The translations under genes and the position numbers were made by a program. The notes below the pieces were generated by a model. It saw only the letters and a program-made list of their open reading frames with translations. It was not told where the DNA came from and searched no databases. A DNA stretch of 64,000 nucleotides from Fusobacterium necrophorum subsp. necrophorum (GTDB lineage Bacteria > Fusobacteriota > Fusobacteriia > Fusobacteriales > Fusobacteriaceae), in NCBI RefSeq assembly GCF_004006635.1, contig NZ_CP034842.1:2294001-2358000 (forward strand), given 5' to 3'. Positions 35,082 to 44,089 of this stretch are shown one piece after another; the first letter of the stretch is position 1, and every line of letters starts with the position of its first letter.

Positions 35082-37082
35082 TTAAAAATGATATTTGAAT
35101 CCTACATAAACACTCTTTCCATCTGCAGGATAGAACACAGTTCTAGGTCCCGGAGACCATGTGCTTCTGCTAGAAGTTATCGTATTGGCATATTTTTTAT
35201 CAAATACATTTTTGACTCCTCCGTATACTTCCATTCCATTTTCAAACGCATAAGAAGTATTGATATCCAAAGTTGCATAAGAATTATCCTTCTTAAAATA
35301 GTTGTCAAAATCATCTTCTGCATAAGCTTTGGATTGATAATATAAATCTGTATTTACTAAAAACTTATCCGTAACATGATAAGTTGCCCCTAGATTTAAA
35401 GTCCATTTTGGAACTCCTGCAAAAGTTTTTCCGCTATAAATTCCACTGGATACTTTTGGATGGATGTAAGAAATTCTTTCTCTTACACTTAATTTATCCA
35501 AATAATGGGTCAAAGACAATTGTGCCCCCGTTCTTCTTACCCTTCCGTCAAAGTTTCTGTTATTTGAATTATTCGGATTCGTTTTATCATAGTAGACTTC
35601 ATTTTTGGAAGTAATATAGAAAATAGAAGAAGAGATTTGTGTATTTTTGAAATAATCCCTTAATCCTATTTCAAAAATATCATTTTTCTGTGTCTTTACA
35701 TCTCCGTACCAAGCTCCTGCCTCTCCAATTGTCGGAGTTCTCATCGCTTTGGTATAATTGAAATATACATTTCCCGTATCGGAATATAGATAATTCACTC
35801 CCAATTCAAAGCTGTCATTATGAGAATATTTTGAATTCATCGGTTTAATTTCGGATAATGACCAGCCTGGTCCATAAATTTTGGAACTGTATTTATAATC
35901 CACCTTTTCATAACGATATCCTTGAGAAAATTCCCAGTTTCCCAAAGAAGTTTTATTCATAACATAGATTGCTTTGGATTCTCTTTCATCGTTGGGAGCT
36001 TTTTGCATCCTTCCGTTTACCAGAACTTTTTCTTTGAATTCCCGCTTTCCATCTCGGTAATCCCCACCTAAAATAACATAGCTGTTTTCTCCGTAAGTAT
36101 ATTTGAATTGAGGTTTTATAAAATATTCACTGGTAAGCTGATTTTGGTCGATGCTCTTTCCTCGATAATATCCTCCGTAGACTAAAAATTCCAAGGTATC
36201 TGTCAACTTTGTTTGATAAGAAAGATTATAAATATCCGTCACATCCTGTATTTTACCTGAATAACTTCCTATTTGTTTAGGATTTTCTTCATACTGTTTC
36301 TTTTCCAAATATCCGGTGTAATAATCCTTTCTTTCGTTATGATTATACTTGAAGCCGATACTTCCGTCTTCCAATTGATATTTTCCTTGTAACCAAAGGG
36401 AATATTTCTTATCTTTTTTATTTCTGTAATCGAAACTTTCTCCGCTCCAAGTTTTTCCATGTCCTCGATCTCGGTATTCCATAGAAGCATATCCGGAATA
36501 GGAAGCACTGACGGATAATTTATCTGTTAAAGCCGTTCCGTAATTTAAGCTTGCCCGACTTGTTTTCCAAGAACCGTATTCCAAGCCTGCACTTCCATAA
36601 TGTTTTTTGTATTTCGGACTCTTTGTAATAATGTTAACAACCCCTCCGGTGGAGCCATCCCCATACATAACAGCTCCTCCTCCTTGAACAATTTCGATAC
36701 GACTGATTTCACTTAGAGGAATGGAATTGATGTCCAATTTCACCAAACCGTTTAACGGAACTCCATCCAATAAAAGTATGCTGGAACTGAAACTGGATGC
36801 CGCTCCTGACCCCCGTAAATCAATAACAGGAGTTCCTCCATCCATTTTTCTTACCATAACTCCGGGTACTCCCTTTAATGCTTCATCTACTGTTAATGCC
36901 CCTTTTTCTTCCATTTCCTTTGCTGTAATTACCTGTATATTTTTGGCTGTCCTATGAGTTGATGTTCCGAAAGATTCAGAAGTTACGACTGTTTGCTCCA
37001 GTTCAATAGGAGAAATCTCCTTTGCAAAACCAAGACCGGAAGCTGTGGCTAAAATTGCTGTTACCATAAAAATTTTTTTCAT
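35082..37082 (-). CDS. TonB-dependent outer-membrane receptor (BtuB-like)
   Basis: A 666-aa outer-membrane gated channel. A signal peptide (residues 1-20) is followed by a TonB-box-like segment (LEQTVVTSESF), a plug domain with RTAKNIQVITAKEMEEKGALTVDEAL and VQGGGAVMYGDGSTGGVVNIITK near 135-160, and a 22-strand-type barrel ending in an aromatic residue (VYVGFKYHF). It has no fused extra domain. It shares its N-terminal plug sequence with the receptor at 41772, implying duplication. Riboswitch control favours a corrinoid ligand. TonB and ExbBD are not in the window. Confidence 0.92.
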   Translation of the reverse strand: MKKIFMVTAILATASGLGFAKEISPIELEQTVVTSESFGTSTHRTAKNIQVITAKEMEEKGALTVDEALKGVPGVMVRKMDGGTPVIDLRGSGAASSFSSSILLLDGVPLNGLVKLDINSIPLSEISRIEIVQGGGAVMYGDGSTGGVVNIITKSPKYKKHYGSAGLEYGSWKTSRASLNYGTALTDKLSVSASYSGYASMEYRDRGHGKTWSGESFDYRNKKDKKYSLWLQGKYQLEDGSIGFKYNHNERKDYYTGYLEKKQYEENPKQIGSYSGKIQDVTDIYNLSYQTKLTDTLEFLVYGGYYRGKSIDQNQLTSEYFIKPQFKYTYGENSYVILGGDYRDGKREFKEKVLVNGRMQKAPNDERESKAIYVMNKTSLGNWEFSQGYRYEKVDYKYSSKIYGPGWSLSEIKPMNSKYSHNDSFELGVNYLYSDTGNVYFNYTKAMRTPTIGEAGAWYGDVKTQKNDIFEIGLRDYFKNTQISSSIFYITSKNEVYYDKTNPNNSNNRNFDGRVRRTGAQLSLTHYLDKLSVRERISYIHPKVSSGIYSGKTFAGVPKWTLNLGATYHVTDKFLVNTDLYYQSKAYAEDDFDNYFKKDNSYATLDINTSYAFENGMEVYGGVKNVFDKKYANTITSSRSTWSPGPRTVFYPADGKSVYVGFKYHF

Positions 37083-37111
37083 CGTGTGAACCTCCTTTTA
37101 TTTTAAAAATT

Positions 37112-40100
37112 CTATTCTTCTATTTCTTCTATATCTCCTTCTATGGAGAGATATATTTTGCTTAAGGCCTCTTTTCCTTTCGCCGTACTTTTCCACATTC
37201 CTCTTTTTTCGGCCTCCAACAACTTTTCTGTTATATTCAACAAAGCGTGAGAATTATTCTTCTTAATCCATTCTCTGTTTTCCGGATTTAAAATATATTT
37301 TTCCATGACCTTATCGTACATCCAATTTTCTATGATCTCAGCCGTTGCATCCCATCCGAATAAAATATCCATCGTGGAACTTAATTCCAATGCTCCCTTA
37401 TAATCATGTTTTTTCAAACCGTCCAACCACTTTGGATTTAGAATTCTGGCTCTCATAATCCTTGCCGCTTCCTCTTGTAAGCTTTTTATTTTTATATTCT
37501 GAGGATTGCTGCTGTTCCCGCTGTAAGACTTCGCATTTTCGCCTTTTACATATCGTACCGCTGCGGTCAATCCTCCATGATAGGCATAATAATCATCACT
37601 TTCCAACATGTCGATCTCTATGGAAGGCTCATTTTTCACTGTCACTTCCGTTTTTTTCAAACGTTCCATAAAGACCGTTTCCAATTGTTTTCCATGAATA
37701 TGACTGCTATAAGCATGAGCACTCCATTGGATATAAGCCCTTCCTAAATCTTCTCTCCTTGTCCAATTTTTGGATTCAATCAAGGTGGAAACTCCCGTTC
37801 CGTAAGTTCCCGGCGGACAGCCGAAGACTCTAAGATTGGAAAATTCCACCGCTTCTTCTATAGAACAACCTTCTTGTAATAAGATGTTGGTACTTTCTCT
37901 TATGTTTTTTTTGATATAATTGATGTCTTCCTCTTCTTCTAAACTTGCCACCATGTTTACCGCTTCTTCTATCAAACGAATAAGATTGGGAAAGGTATCC
38001 CGAAATAAACCGGAAATTCGTAAACTGACATCTATACGAGGTCGTTGAAGCTCTGCATAAGGAATCACTTCCAAGCCTATTACCCTATCTCCATTTTTTT
38101 GCCATACAGGTTTTACTCCCATAAGATAAAGCACTTCAGCAATATCATCCCCATTCGTTTTCATAGTATCCCCGCTATAAATGATCATGGCAATATTTTC
38201 AGGGAATCTTCCTTCTTCTTCCCTGTACCTTTCCATCAAGACTTCCGCAAGTCTTTTTCCCACCTTCCAAGAAGCTCTGGAAGGAATTTTGCAGGGATCT
38301 ATCGCATAAAAATTCGTTCCTGTTGGAAGAATATTGATATTTCCTCTTGTTGGGCAACCTGATTGACCCGGAAGAACAAATTTTCCCATGACTCCTCTTA
38401 AAATACTTTCTTTTTCCTGGATACCTGCTTCTATCTTGGGAAGAATTCTTTCCAGAATATTCTTTTCCAAGTCCCGAATATACTTTTCTTCTTTCACATG
38501 ATATTCAGGATATTTCAAAAAAATAGGCTCATAGGATTCTCGTTTTAAAATACTTTCAATAAGTTCATCTGTCATGTTACGAATATCATCCAAAATCATC
38601 AAGTTTGTTTTCCCGTTTTTATTTTCGTAAGGCTTTGCCTGCAGAGATTCCAAACTATAAGACAGACTTTTAGCTACTGCCTCTTCTGCAGCCATCATTC
38701 CGGAATTTTCCACATACAACAAAGCATGAATTAAAGAAACCAATCTTTGTCCTTTTTCGACCTCTCCTAAAATATGAAGACCGTCCTTTATCACAGAGGA
38801 TTTCAATTCTTCTATATAGGAGTGCAGTCTTGTTAGAAAAATCTCTTCGTCCTTTCGAATCTCTTCTTCAGAGAGATTCATATCCATAGGATAATGGTAT
38901 TTGAGTGCCGTCTCAATAATTCTTTGCTTTAGCTCTGCTTTTTTTCCATCCTGACCCAAACTTGCAAGATAATATTGTTTTATCAACTCATCCATCTCTT
39001 CTATTTCTTCATATTTATCTGAAAACGTAAGGGAAGGAATCATATGAGAAATCAGAATAGCATTGCTTCTTCTTTTTGCCTGGAGACCTTCTCCCGTTAC
39101 ATTTACAGAGTAAGGATAGAGATGAGGAATATCATCAATGTTAAAATCCGGACAACAGGAGCGACTCAGACCTATTTCTTTTCCGGGAAGCCACTCCAGA
39201 GTTCCATGCGTTCCTATATGATATACGACATTTGCTCTGAACTCCTCTTTTATCCATTTGTAAAAAGCATAATACTGATGAGGAAGGATAAAATCTGTAC
39301 TATGATATATTTCTTCTGCCCTTTCTTCCGTGGCTCGAGAGGGCTGTAATCCGATAAAAACATTTCCGTTTACAATTCCGGGAATCGGAAATTTATCTTC
39401 GTATACCATCACTTCTCCGGGAGCTTTTCCCCACTGTTCCTCAATTTTCTTTTGTACTTCATTCTCCAGTTCCAAAAACCATCTTTGATATTTTTCTTTG
39501 GAAACGGTATCAATACTTTTTTCCATCACTTTTTCAACATTCAACCATTTTCGGTCATTGGAAACTCCTTGAATGATTTTATTGATAATTTCCTGTCCAC
39601 TCTCGAAAGGATATTCCAAAAAAATTCCAATCTCTGAAAACCAATCTGTCATATTTTTTAAAGAATTCGGAGTGTCTAAGCCAAAAGCACTGCCGATCAT
39701 ATCATTTCGCGGAGGCATATTATGTAAAATGAGAGCAACTTTCTTTTTTCTATTAGGAATGATAGATAATTTTGCCCAAGATAATGCCAACCTCACAATC
39801 TTATTTACTCTTTCCACAATCGGTAAAAAAACTTCCCGCTCTCCCGATTCATCTTTTATTCTCTCGCAGGTACAGGCTGTTACGGAAATCAATTGTCCAT
39901 CAAATTCCGGATAGTACACATTGGAAATCAATGCCATAGGATCCAAACCTCGAATATCTTTTTCCCAAGTTTCCCTATTTTGATAACTGCTCATTGCTTG
40001 GATTACCGGAATACCCAAATCTTGAAAAATACTTTTTTCAACAATCTCCTTTCCGTCTCCGGGATCCGCAAAAATGCTTTGAGAATATCCCATTAAATTA

Positions 40101-40849
40101 ATAAGTACTTTCGGAATTAATTTCTCTTTATGATAAAAATAATGTTTCAATGTCCATCGAATTCCCTTGGATCTTATGTCAAGGTCTTCGATAGAATTTG
40201 TAAAAACGGCATAGGGAGTTGCTCCCAGATGTTCGATTTCTTTCATAAAACTATCCACTACTTTTATTCTTTTGGTATTCCAATCTTTTCCATGAAAAAG
40301 AAGAGCAATTACCAAAGGGGCTTCTGCCATGTTTTTTATAAACTCTTCTTCCTCCTTGATTCGAATTCCTGAGCTGTAAATTCCTTCCCAAGGAAGATAT
40401 TGAACATTTTCAAAAGGATATTTCTTCTCTCCCAACATGGAAGCGGTATAAAGAATCATATTCCTGAAATTTTCTGCCCCTCCCAAAGTATAATATTTTT
40501 CAAGTTGATACCGCATGGAAATAGAGAGTCCCGCCTGCTCTACAAATTCTTTGTTCTCATCCTCAATGGTACTATGGATAAAACAGGGAATTTTCTTCCA
40601 GAAGAAAGGCTTACAAGATTCAAATTTATCGAAAGAAGAAACGCCTGCATGGAGAAGTATATAAATCATATCACTCTCCGGTAATTCTTTTTCCAAGCTT
40701 TGAGTTTCCGAAAGAGAAGAATTTAACTCGGAACAAAGAAAAAAAGAAAAGGAAAAGGAAGCAGGATATTCTTCTTCCAAGCTCCTATGTATTTGACTAA
40801 AAAGATATTTATCATCATAACTGGATATTATAAATAAAATCTTAAACAT
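37112..40849 (-). CDS. CobN/ChlH-like large chelatase subunit
   Basis: A 1245-aa protein of the CobN/BchH family, the substrate-binding subunit that inserts cobalt into hydrogenobyrinate diamide (CobN) or magnesium into protoporphyrin (ChlH). Family landmarks are PRNDMIGSAFGLDTPNSL near residue 380, VVYHIGTHGTLEWLPGKEIGLS near 540 (conserved His-x2-Thr-His), QSGCPTRGNINILPTGTNFYAIDP near 835, VFGCPPGTYGTGVSTLIES near 1012 and GWDATAEIIENW near 1177. The length equals that of CobN. With the ChlI- and ChlD-like genes it makes a complete three-subunit chelatase, yet no aerobic corrin pathway gene is seen. HmuS-type CobN homologues act in heme demetallation, so a reverse (dechelating) reaction is possible. 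Function is inferred. Confidence 0.9.
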   Translation of the reverse strand: MFKILFIISSYDDKYLFSQIHRSLEEEYPASFSFSFFLCSELNSSLSETQSLEKELPESDMIYILLHAGVSSFDKFESCKPFFWKKIPCFIHSTIEDENKEFVEQAGLSISMRYQLEKYYTLGGAENFRNMILYTASMLGEKKYPFENVQYLPWEGIYSSGIRIKEEEEFIKNMAEAPLVIALLFHGKDWNTKRIKVVDSFMKEIEHLGATPYAVFTNSIEDLDIRSKGIRWTLKHYFYHKEKLIPKVLINLMGYSQSIFADPGDGKEIVEKSIFQDLGIPVIQAMSSYQNRETWEKDIRGLDPMALISNVYYPEFDGQLISVTACTCERIKDESGEREVFLPIVERVNKIVRLALSWAKLSIIPNRKKKVALILHNMPPRNDMIGSAFGLDTPNSLKNMTDWFSEIGIFLEYPFESGQEIINKIIQGVSNDRKWLNVEKVMEKSIDTVSKEKYQRWFLELENEVQKKIEEQWGKAPGEVMVYEDKFPIPGIVNGNVFIGLQPSRATEERAEEIYHSTDFILPHQYYAFYKWIKEEFRANVVYHIGTHGTLEWLPGKEIGLSRSCCPDFNIDDIPHLYPYSVNVTGEGLQAKRRSNAILISHMIPSLTFSDKYEEIEEMDELIKQYYLASLGQDGKKAELKQRIIETALKYHYPMDMNLSEEEIRKDEEIFLTRLHSYIEELKSSVIKDGLHILGEVEKGQRLVSLIHALLYVENSGMMAAEEAVAKSLSYSLESLQAKPYENKNGKTNLMILDDIRNMTDELIESILKRESYEPIFLKYPEYHVKEEKYIRDLEKNILERILPKIEAGIQEKESILRGVMGKFVLPGQSGCPTRGNINILPTGTNFYAIDPCKIPSRASWKVGKRLAEVLMERYREEEGRFPENIAMIIYSGDTMKTNGDDIAEVLYLMGVKPVWQKNGDRVIGLEVIPYAELQRPRIDVSLRISGLFRDTFPNLIRLIEEAVNMVASLEEEEDINYIKKNIRESTNILLQEGCSIEEAVEFSNLRVFGCPPGTYGTGVSTLIESKNWTRREDLGRAYIQWSAHAYSSHIHGKQLETVFMERLKKTEVTVKNEPSIEIDMLESDDYYAYHGGLTAAVRYVKGENAKSYSGNSSNPQNIKIKSLQEEAARIMRARILNPKWLDGLKKHDYKGALELSSTMDILFGWDATAEIIENWMYDKVMEKYILNPENREWIKKNNSHALLNITEKLLEAEKRGMWKSTAKGKEALSKIYLSIEGDIEEIEE

Positions 40850-40859
40850 AGTCTGCTCC

Positions 40860-41735
40860 TTAAGAGTCCAACGAATAGATTACTTTCGCTATTTCTTCCA
40901 TAGCCTCAATTATATAATGAGAATAAAGATAAATATATTTTCCTGGAATAGGATAAATTTTCTTATTTTTTACTGCCTTTAAATCCCTGTAGCTTTTATC
41001 TTTTTTTAAAAATTGATAAAATTTTTGATTTTCTCCCTGTTCAAACTTATTCCAAATAGGGACCAAAATAATATCCGGATCCATTTCAATAACCATTTCT
41101 TTTGAAATTTTGGAAAATCTCCCAATGCCTGCTTCTCTTGCTACATTGATTACATAAATTTTCTGAAGCATATCATCAAACATACTCCCTTTTCCGTTTG
41201 TTCCCTCATAATGAGAATATTCCAAAACACGAGGAGGTTCTTTTCCAGTTTTTTGTATTTTTTTCTGGAGAATTTCTAACCTGTTATCCATATTCCGAAT
41301 AATTTCTTCCCCTCTTTTTTCTTCTTCCAATAAACTTGCAAGTTCTCGAATCAATCTTTGTTGTTGTTCATAATTAAAAGGATTTTTATAGATATAGATA
41401 TGAATTCCTGCATCTTGAAGTTGATAAAGCATCTCTTGTTTTAACCAGTCAGCTATAATGACTAAATCAGGTTCCATCGAAATAATTGTTTCAATATTAT
41501 CCTCTACTTTTTGGTGGAATTTTATCTTTTCTCCAAGGATAGAGACCATCTCATTATTTGCCGACTTTCCTCGAAAAGCGAGAATTCTGTCTTTATCAAC
41601 CATATCAAATAAAATTTCATCTCCTGCCATAGAAAGAGAAATAATTCTGTTATATTTTTTGGAGTTTCCATTTTCCGCATATAAAAAACCTGTGATAAAT
41701 AGCAAGAAATATAAGATACAAGTAAATTTTTTCAT
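40860..41735 (-). CDS. Periplasmic binding protein (BtuF/FecB family), paralogue
   Basis: A 291-aa exported binding protein with signal peptide (residues 1-20, cleavage after FLYA). Its motifs follow the same order as those of 34133-35017: NRIISLSMAGDEILFDM, SMEPDLVIIADWLKQEM, YKNPFNYEQQQ and EMDPDIILVPIWNKFE. It lies between the first TonB receptor and the CobN-like gene and starts 36 bases after the receptor stop. It is probably a second corrinoid or metal-chelate binding protein that shares the single BtuCD-type importer encoded downstream. Alternatively it could hand ligand to the CobN-like pathway, which is speculation. Confidence 0.88.
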   Translation of the reverse strand: MKKFTCILYFLLFITGFLYAENGNSKKYNRIISLSMAGDEILFDMVDKDRILAFRGKSANNEMVSILGEKIKFHQKVEDNIETIISMEPDLVIIADWLKQEMLYQLQDAGIHIYIYKNPFNYEQQQRLIRELASLLEEEKRGEEIIRNMDNRLEILQKKIQKTGKEPPRVLEYSHYEGTNGKGSMFDDMLQKIYVINVAREAGIGRFSKISKEMVIEMDPDIILVPIWNKFEQGENQKFYQFLKKDKSYRDLKAVKNKKIYPIPGKYIYLYSHYIIEAMEEIAKVIYSLDS

Positions 41736-41771
41736 AATTTGCCTCCAATACAGGTATTTCCATTTTTCTTC

Positions 41772-43736
41772 TTAGAAAGTATACTGGAATCCAATATAGT
41801 AATTTCTTCTGCTGCCATAATAATAATTCATTCCTGTTCCGGCCGCATTTAATTTTGGAGTAAAATATTCCTTATCCAGAAGATTGTGAATCCCTCCATA
41901 AAAACTCAAGCCGTTTTTCATTTCATAGCGAAGACTGGTGTTTAATTCCGTATGCCCTTTCTGTTTTCCAAATTTATTATGATAATCATAATTTCCATAG
42001 GCACTTCCATAATAATGAAAAGAATTACTCCAGATAACATGATCTAATATTCTATAATCCATACCTAAACTATAAATGTACTGAGGGACTCCTGGAATCT
42101 TATTTCCGGCGAAAGTTCCTTTTTTGATTTTATGTTTTAAATAATGGAAACTTTCCCGTAACGTTAATTTTTCTAAGTATTGTTCCAGAGAAAGCTCAAT
42201 TCCCTGTCTTATATTCTTTCCGGGCAAGTTATAATTTTTACCCAGCTTTCCATCTTCATAGGCAATATATAGAATCTCATTTTCGGTTCTGGTATGAAAG
42301 ATAGAACCAGATATATACCAGTTCTTCCAAGCAAGCTTTCCTCCAACTTCAAAAGTATCCGCTTCTTGTATTTTTACATCGTATCCTTTTCGCCATCTAC
42401 CTGCTTCATCTGCAGTAGGGGCTCTGAAAGCTTTTGTGTAAGAAGCGTATATACTACCTGTATCCGACAAAAGATAATTTGCTGTCAGTTCATAGGAATC
42501 CTGTTGGAAAGTTTTATCCAATAGAATTTTTTGTTTATGGTTTGGGGAAGGATACAACTTATCCTTTACATCATACTTGATTTTTTGATGTCGATATCCC
42601 TGTGTAAATATAAAATTTTCCCATTTTATATTATTGGTAAGAAACACTCCAACAGATTTTCTGCTTGTTTCTGTTTTAATGTCTTTTTTATATCTATATT
42701 TTGATTTCCCTTTCAGGAAATCTCCTCCTAGTATAAAGTAAGAATTCGGCATATATTGATATTTGATTTGTGGACTGATGTAAAAAGATTCCGTATCTCT
42801 TATGGTACTGACGGTATTTGTTTTTTCATCAATGGACTTATATAATTTATCTTTAAAATCTCCTGCAATATTAAAAAATAAATTTTTAGCCCATTTTCCC
42901 TCGTATTTTGCACGGTAAATTCTTAATTTTTCTTTTCCCTTTATATTTCCTGTTGATTTTTTAATCTTCCCCTCTTCTATTTGTTTCTTTGTCAGATAAC
43001 CAGGAAAACGATATTCTGTTTCTGAATTCTGAAAATCGAAATAAATACTGTGCTCATTTTCTTTATATTCCATTCCCAAATTGATATATTCAATGTCTCT
43101 TGTGTGGTGATCCCGGTAATTTTTTTGCCTTCTATTATTATATTTCAAATCTAGAGAAAGCTGCTCCGTCAGGTTGCTCCCCAAATTTACCTTATACTCC
43201 TTTAAATCATAAGATCCTCCATCTATTGAAAAAGAACCGTAATATTTTTTGTTTTTTCCTTTTTTAGTGATAATATTGATAACTCCTCCGACAGCTCCTT
43301 CTCCATAAACTACGTTTCCCCCATTAGGAATAATTTCAATTCTCTCTACGATGTCAATAGGAATCAAATTCAGATTTACCGCTCCAGTATCTACTGTACT
43401 GTTATAGGGGATTCCATCTAATAAAAACAGAATACTTTGTTCTTCTTTTCCCGGAGCCATTCCTCGAAGAGAAATTTTGGGATCAGATCCGCCCATATTA
43501 TTATAAGCAGTTAAGCCTGCAACCCCTCTTAAAGCATCTTCTATATTCTTTGCTCCTTGAATTTTAATATTTCTTGCAGTAATTACTGTAATATTCTTTG
43601 GAGTTCTCAAAATATTTGTTCCAAAACTTTCAGAAGTTATAACAGTTTCATTTAATTTGATAACAGGATTTTCCTCTGCAAAAATCTGATACGAAAGTGC
43701 TAAGGAAATCGACACTGCAACAAAGTACTTTTTCAT
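41772..43736 (-). CDS. TonB-dependent outer-membrane receptor (BtuB-like), first gene of the B12 operon
   Basis: A 654-aa TonB-dependent receptor: signal peptide (1-20), TonB-box-like VIKLNETVITSESFG, plug with RTPKNITVITARNIK and IIPNGGNVVYGEGAVGGVINIITKKG near 135-160, then a beta-barrel ending in YYIGFQYTF with a terminal Phe. It is the first gene after the cobalamin riboswitch and its terminator and is paralogous to 35082-37082. The position right under the riboswitch makes a cobamide or corrinoid ligand likely; one of the two receptors could prefer another corrinoid or an incomplete precursor. Confidence 0.92.
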   Translation of the reverse strand: MKKYFVAVSISLALSYQIFAEENPVIKLNETVITSESFGTNILRTPKNITVITARNIKIQGAKNIEDALRGVAGLTAYNNMGGSDPKISLRGMAPGKEEQSILFLLDGIPYNSTVDTGAVNLNLIPIDIVERIEIIPNGGNVVYGEGAVGGVINIITKKGKNKKYYGSFSIDGGSYDLKEYKVNLGSNLTEQLSLDLKYNNRRQKNYRDHHTRDIEYINLGMEYKENEHSIYFDFQNSETEYRFPGYLTKKQIEEGKIKKSTGNIKGKEKLRIYRAKYEGKWAKNLFFNIAGDFKDKLYKSIDEKTNTVSTIRDTESFYISPQIKYQYMPNSYFILGGDFLKGKSKYRYKKDIKTETSRKSVGVFLTNNIKWENFIFTQGYRHQKIKYDVKDKLYPSPNHKQKILLDKTFQQDSYELTANYLLSDTGSIYASYTKAFRAPTADEAGRWRKGYDVKIQEADTFEVGGKLAWKNWYISGSIFHTRTENEILYIAYEDGKLGKNYNLPGKNIRQGIELSLEQYLEKLTLRESFHYLKHKIKKGTFAGNKIPGVPQYIYSLGMDYRILDHVIWSNSFHYYGSAYGNYDYHNKFGKQKGHTELNTSLRYEMKNGLSFYGGIHNLLDKEYFTPKLNAAGTGMNYYYGSRRNYYIGFQYTF

Positions 43737-43770
43737 TTTCCCTCCTTTTGAAAAACATAAAAATCCTATA

Positions 43771-43818
43771 AAAAAAACTCCAATTAGTCGAATATCCTAA
43801 TTTAGAGTTTTCATCAAA
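43771..43818 (-). terminator. Riboswitch expression-platform terminator
   Basis: On the minus strand an AAAACTC...AATTAG arm pairs with CTAATT...GAGTTTT and is followed by a T-run. It stands about 43 bases downstream of the cobalamin aptamer and 35 bases before the TonB receptor start, as expected for transcriptional attenuation when cobalamin binds. Confidence 0.8.
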
Positions 43819-43860
43819 AAAAGATAAAGAAAAAAATTCTTTATTTTCATGATATAAATT

Positions 43861-44000
43861 GGTAAGTCTTCTGACTCAGCTTCTCTCTACTTTCACGCCT
43901 TCCCAGTTTCCCAGTGGCATCTTGTGATTTCGTCCACCATACAGCAGTATTCACTGTGAGGGATTCTCACCCAACTTCCTCTATTAAGCTTTTCGCACCT
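43861..44000 (-). ncRNA. Cobalamin (B12) riboswitch
   Basis: The minus strand carries the conserved aptamer layout: GGTGCG opening (43994-43999), GGGTGAGAATCCC, the B12-box GCCACTGGG (GCCACTG at 43912-43918), a following GGGAAGGCG, and closing GTCAGAAGACTTACC near 43861. It controls the twelve-gene corrinoid/chelatase operon through the terminator at 43771-43818. The exact ligand preference (adenosyl- versus methyl- or aquocobalamin) cannot be read here. Confidence 0.92.
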
Positions 44001-44028
44001 AATTATTTTTTGTATTATTTCTAATAAA

Positions 44029-44056
44029 ATAGTATATTATAAAAACAAAATTGTCA
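44029..44056 (-). promoter_or_regulatory. Promoter of the riboswitch operon
   Basis: The minus strand has a perfect TTGACA (44051-44056) about 50 bases upstream of the aptamer, followed by an AT-rich region with TACTAT 16 bases later. The -10 is poorly defined, so only the -35 is clear. Confidence 0.5.
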
Positions 44057-44089
44057 ATATTTATCTGCTTTTTTTTAGAATTGATTTTT

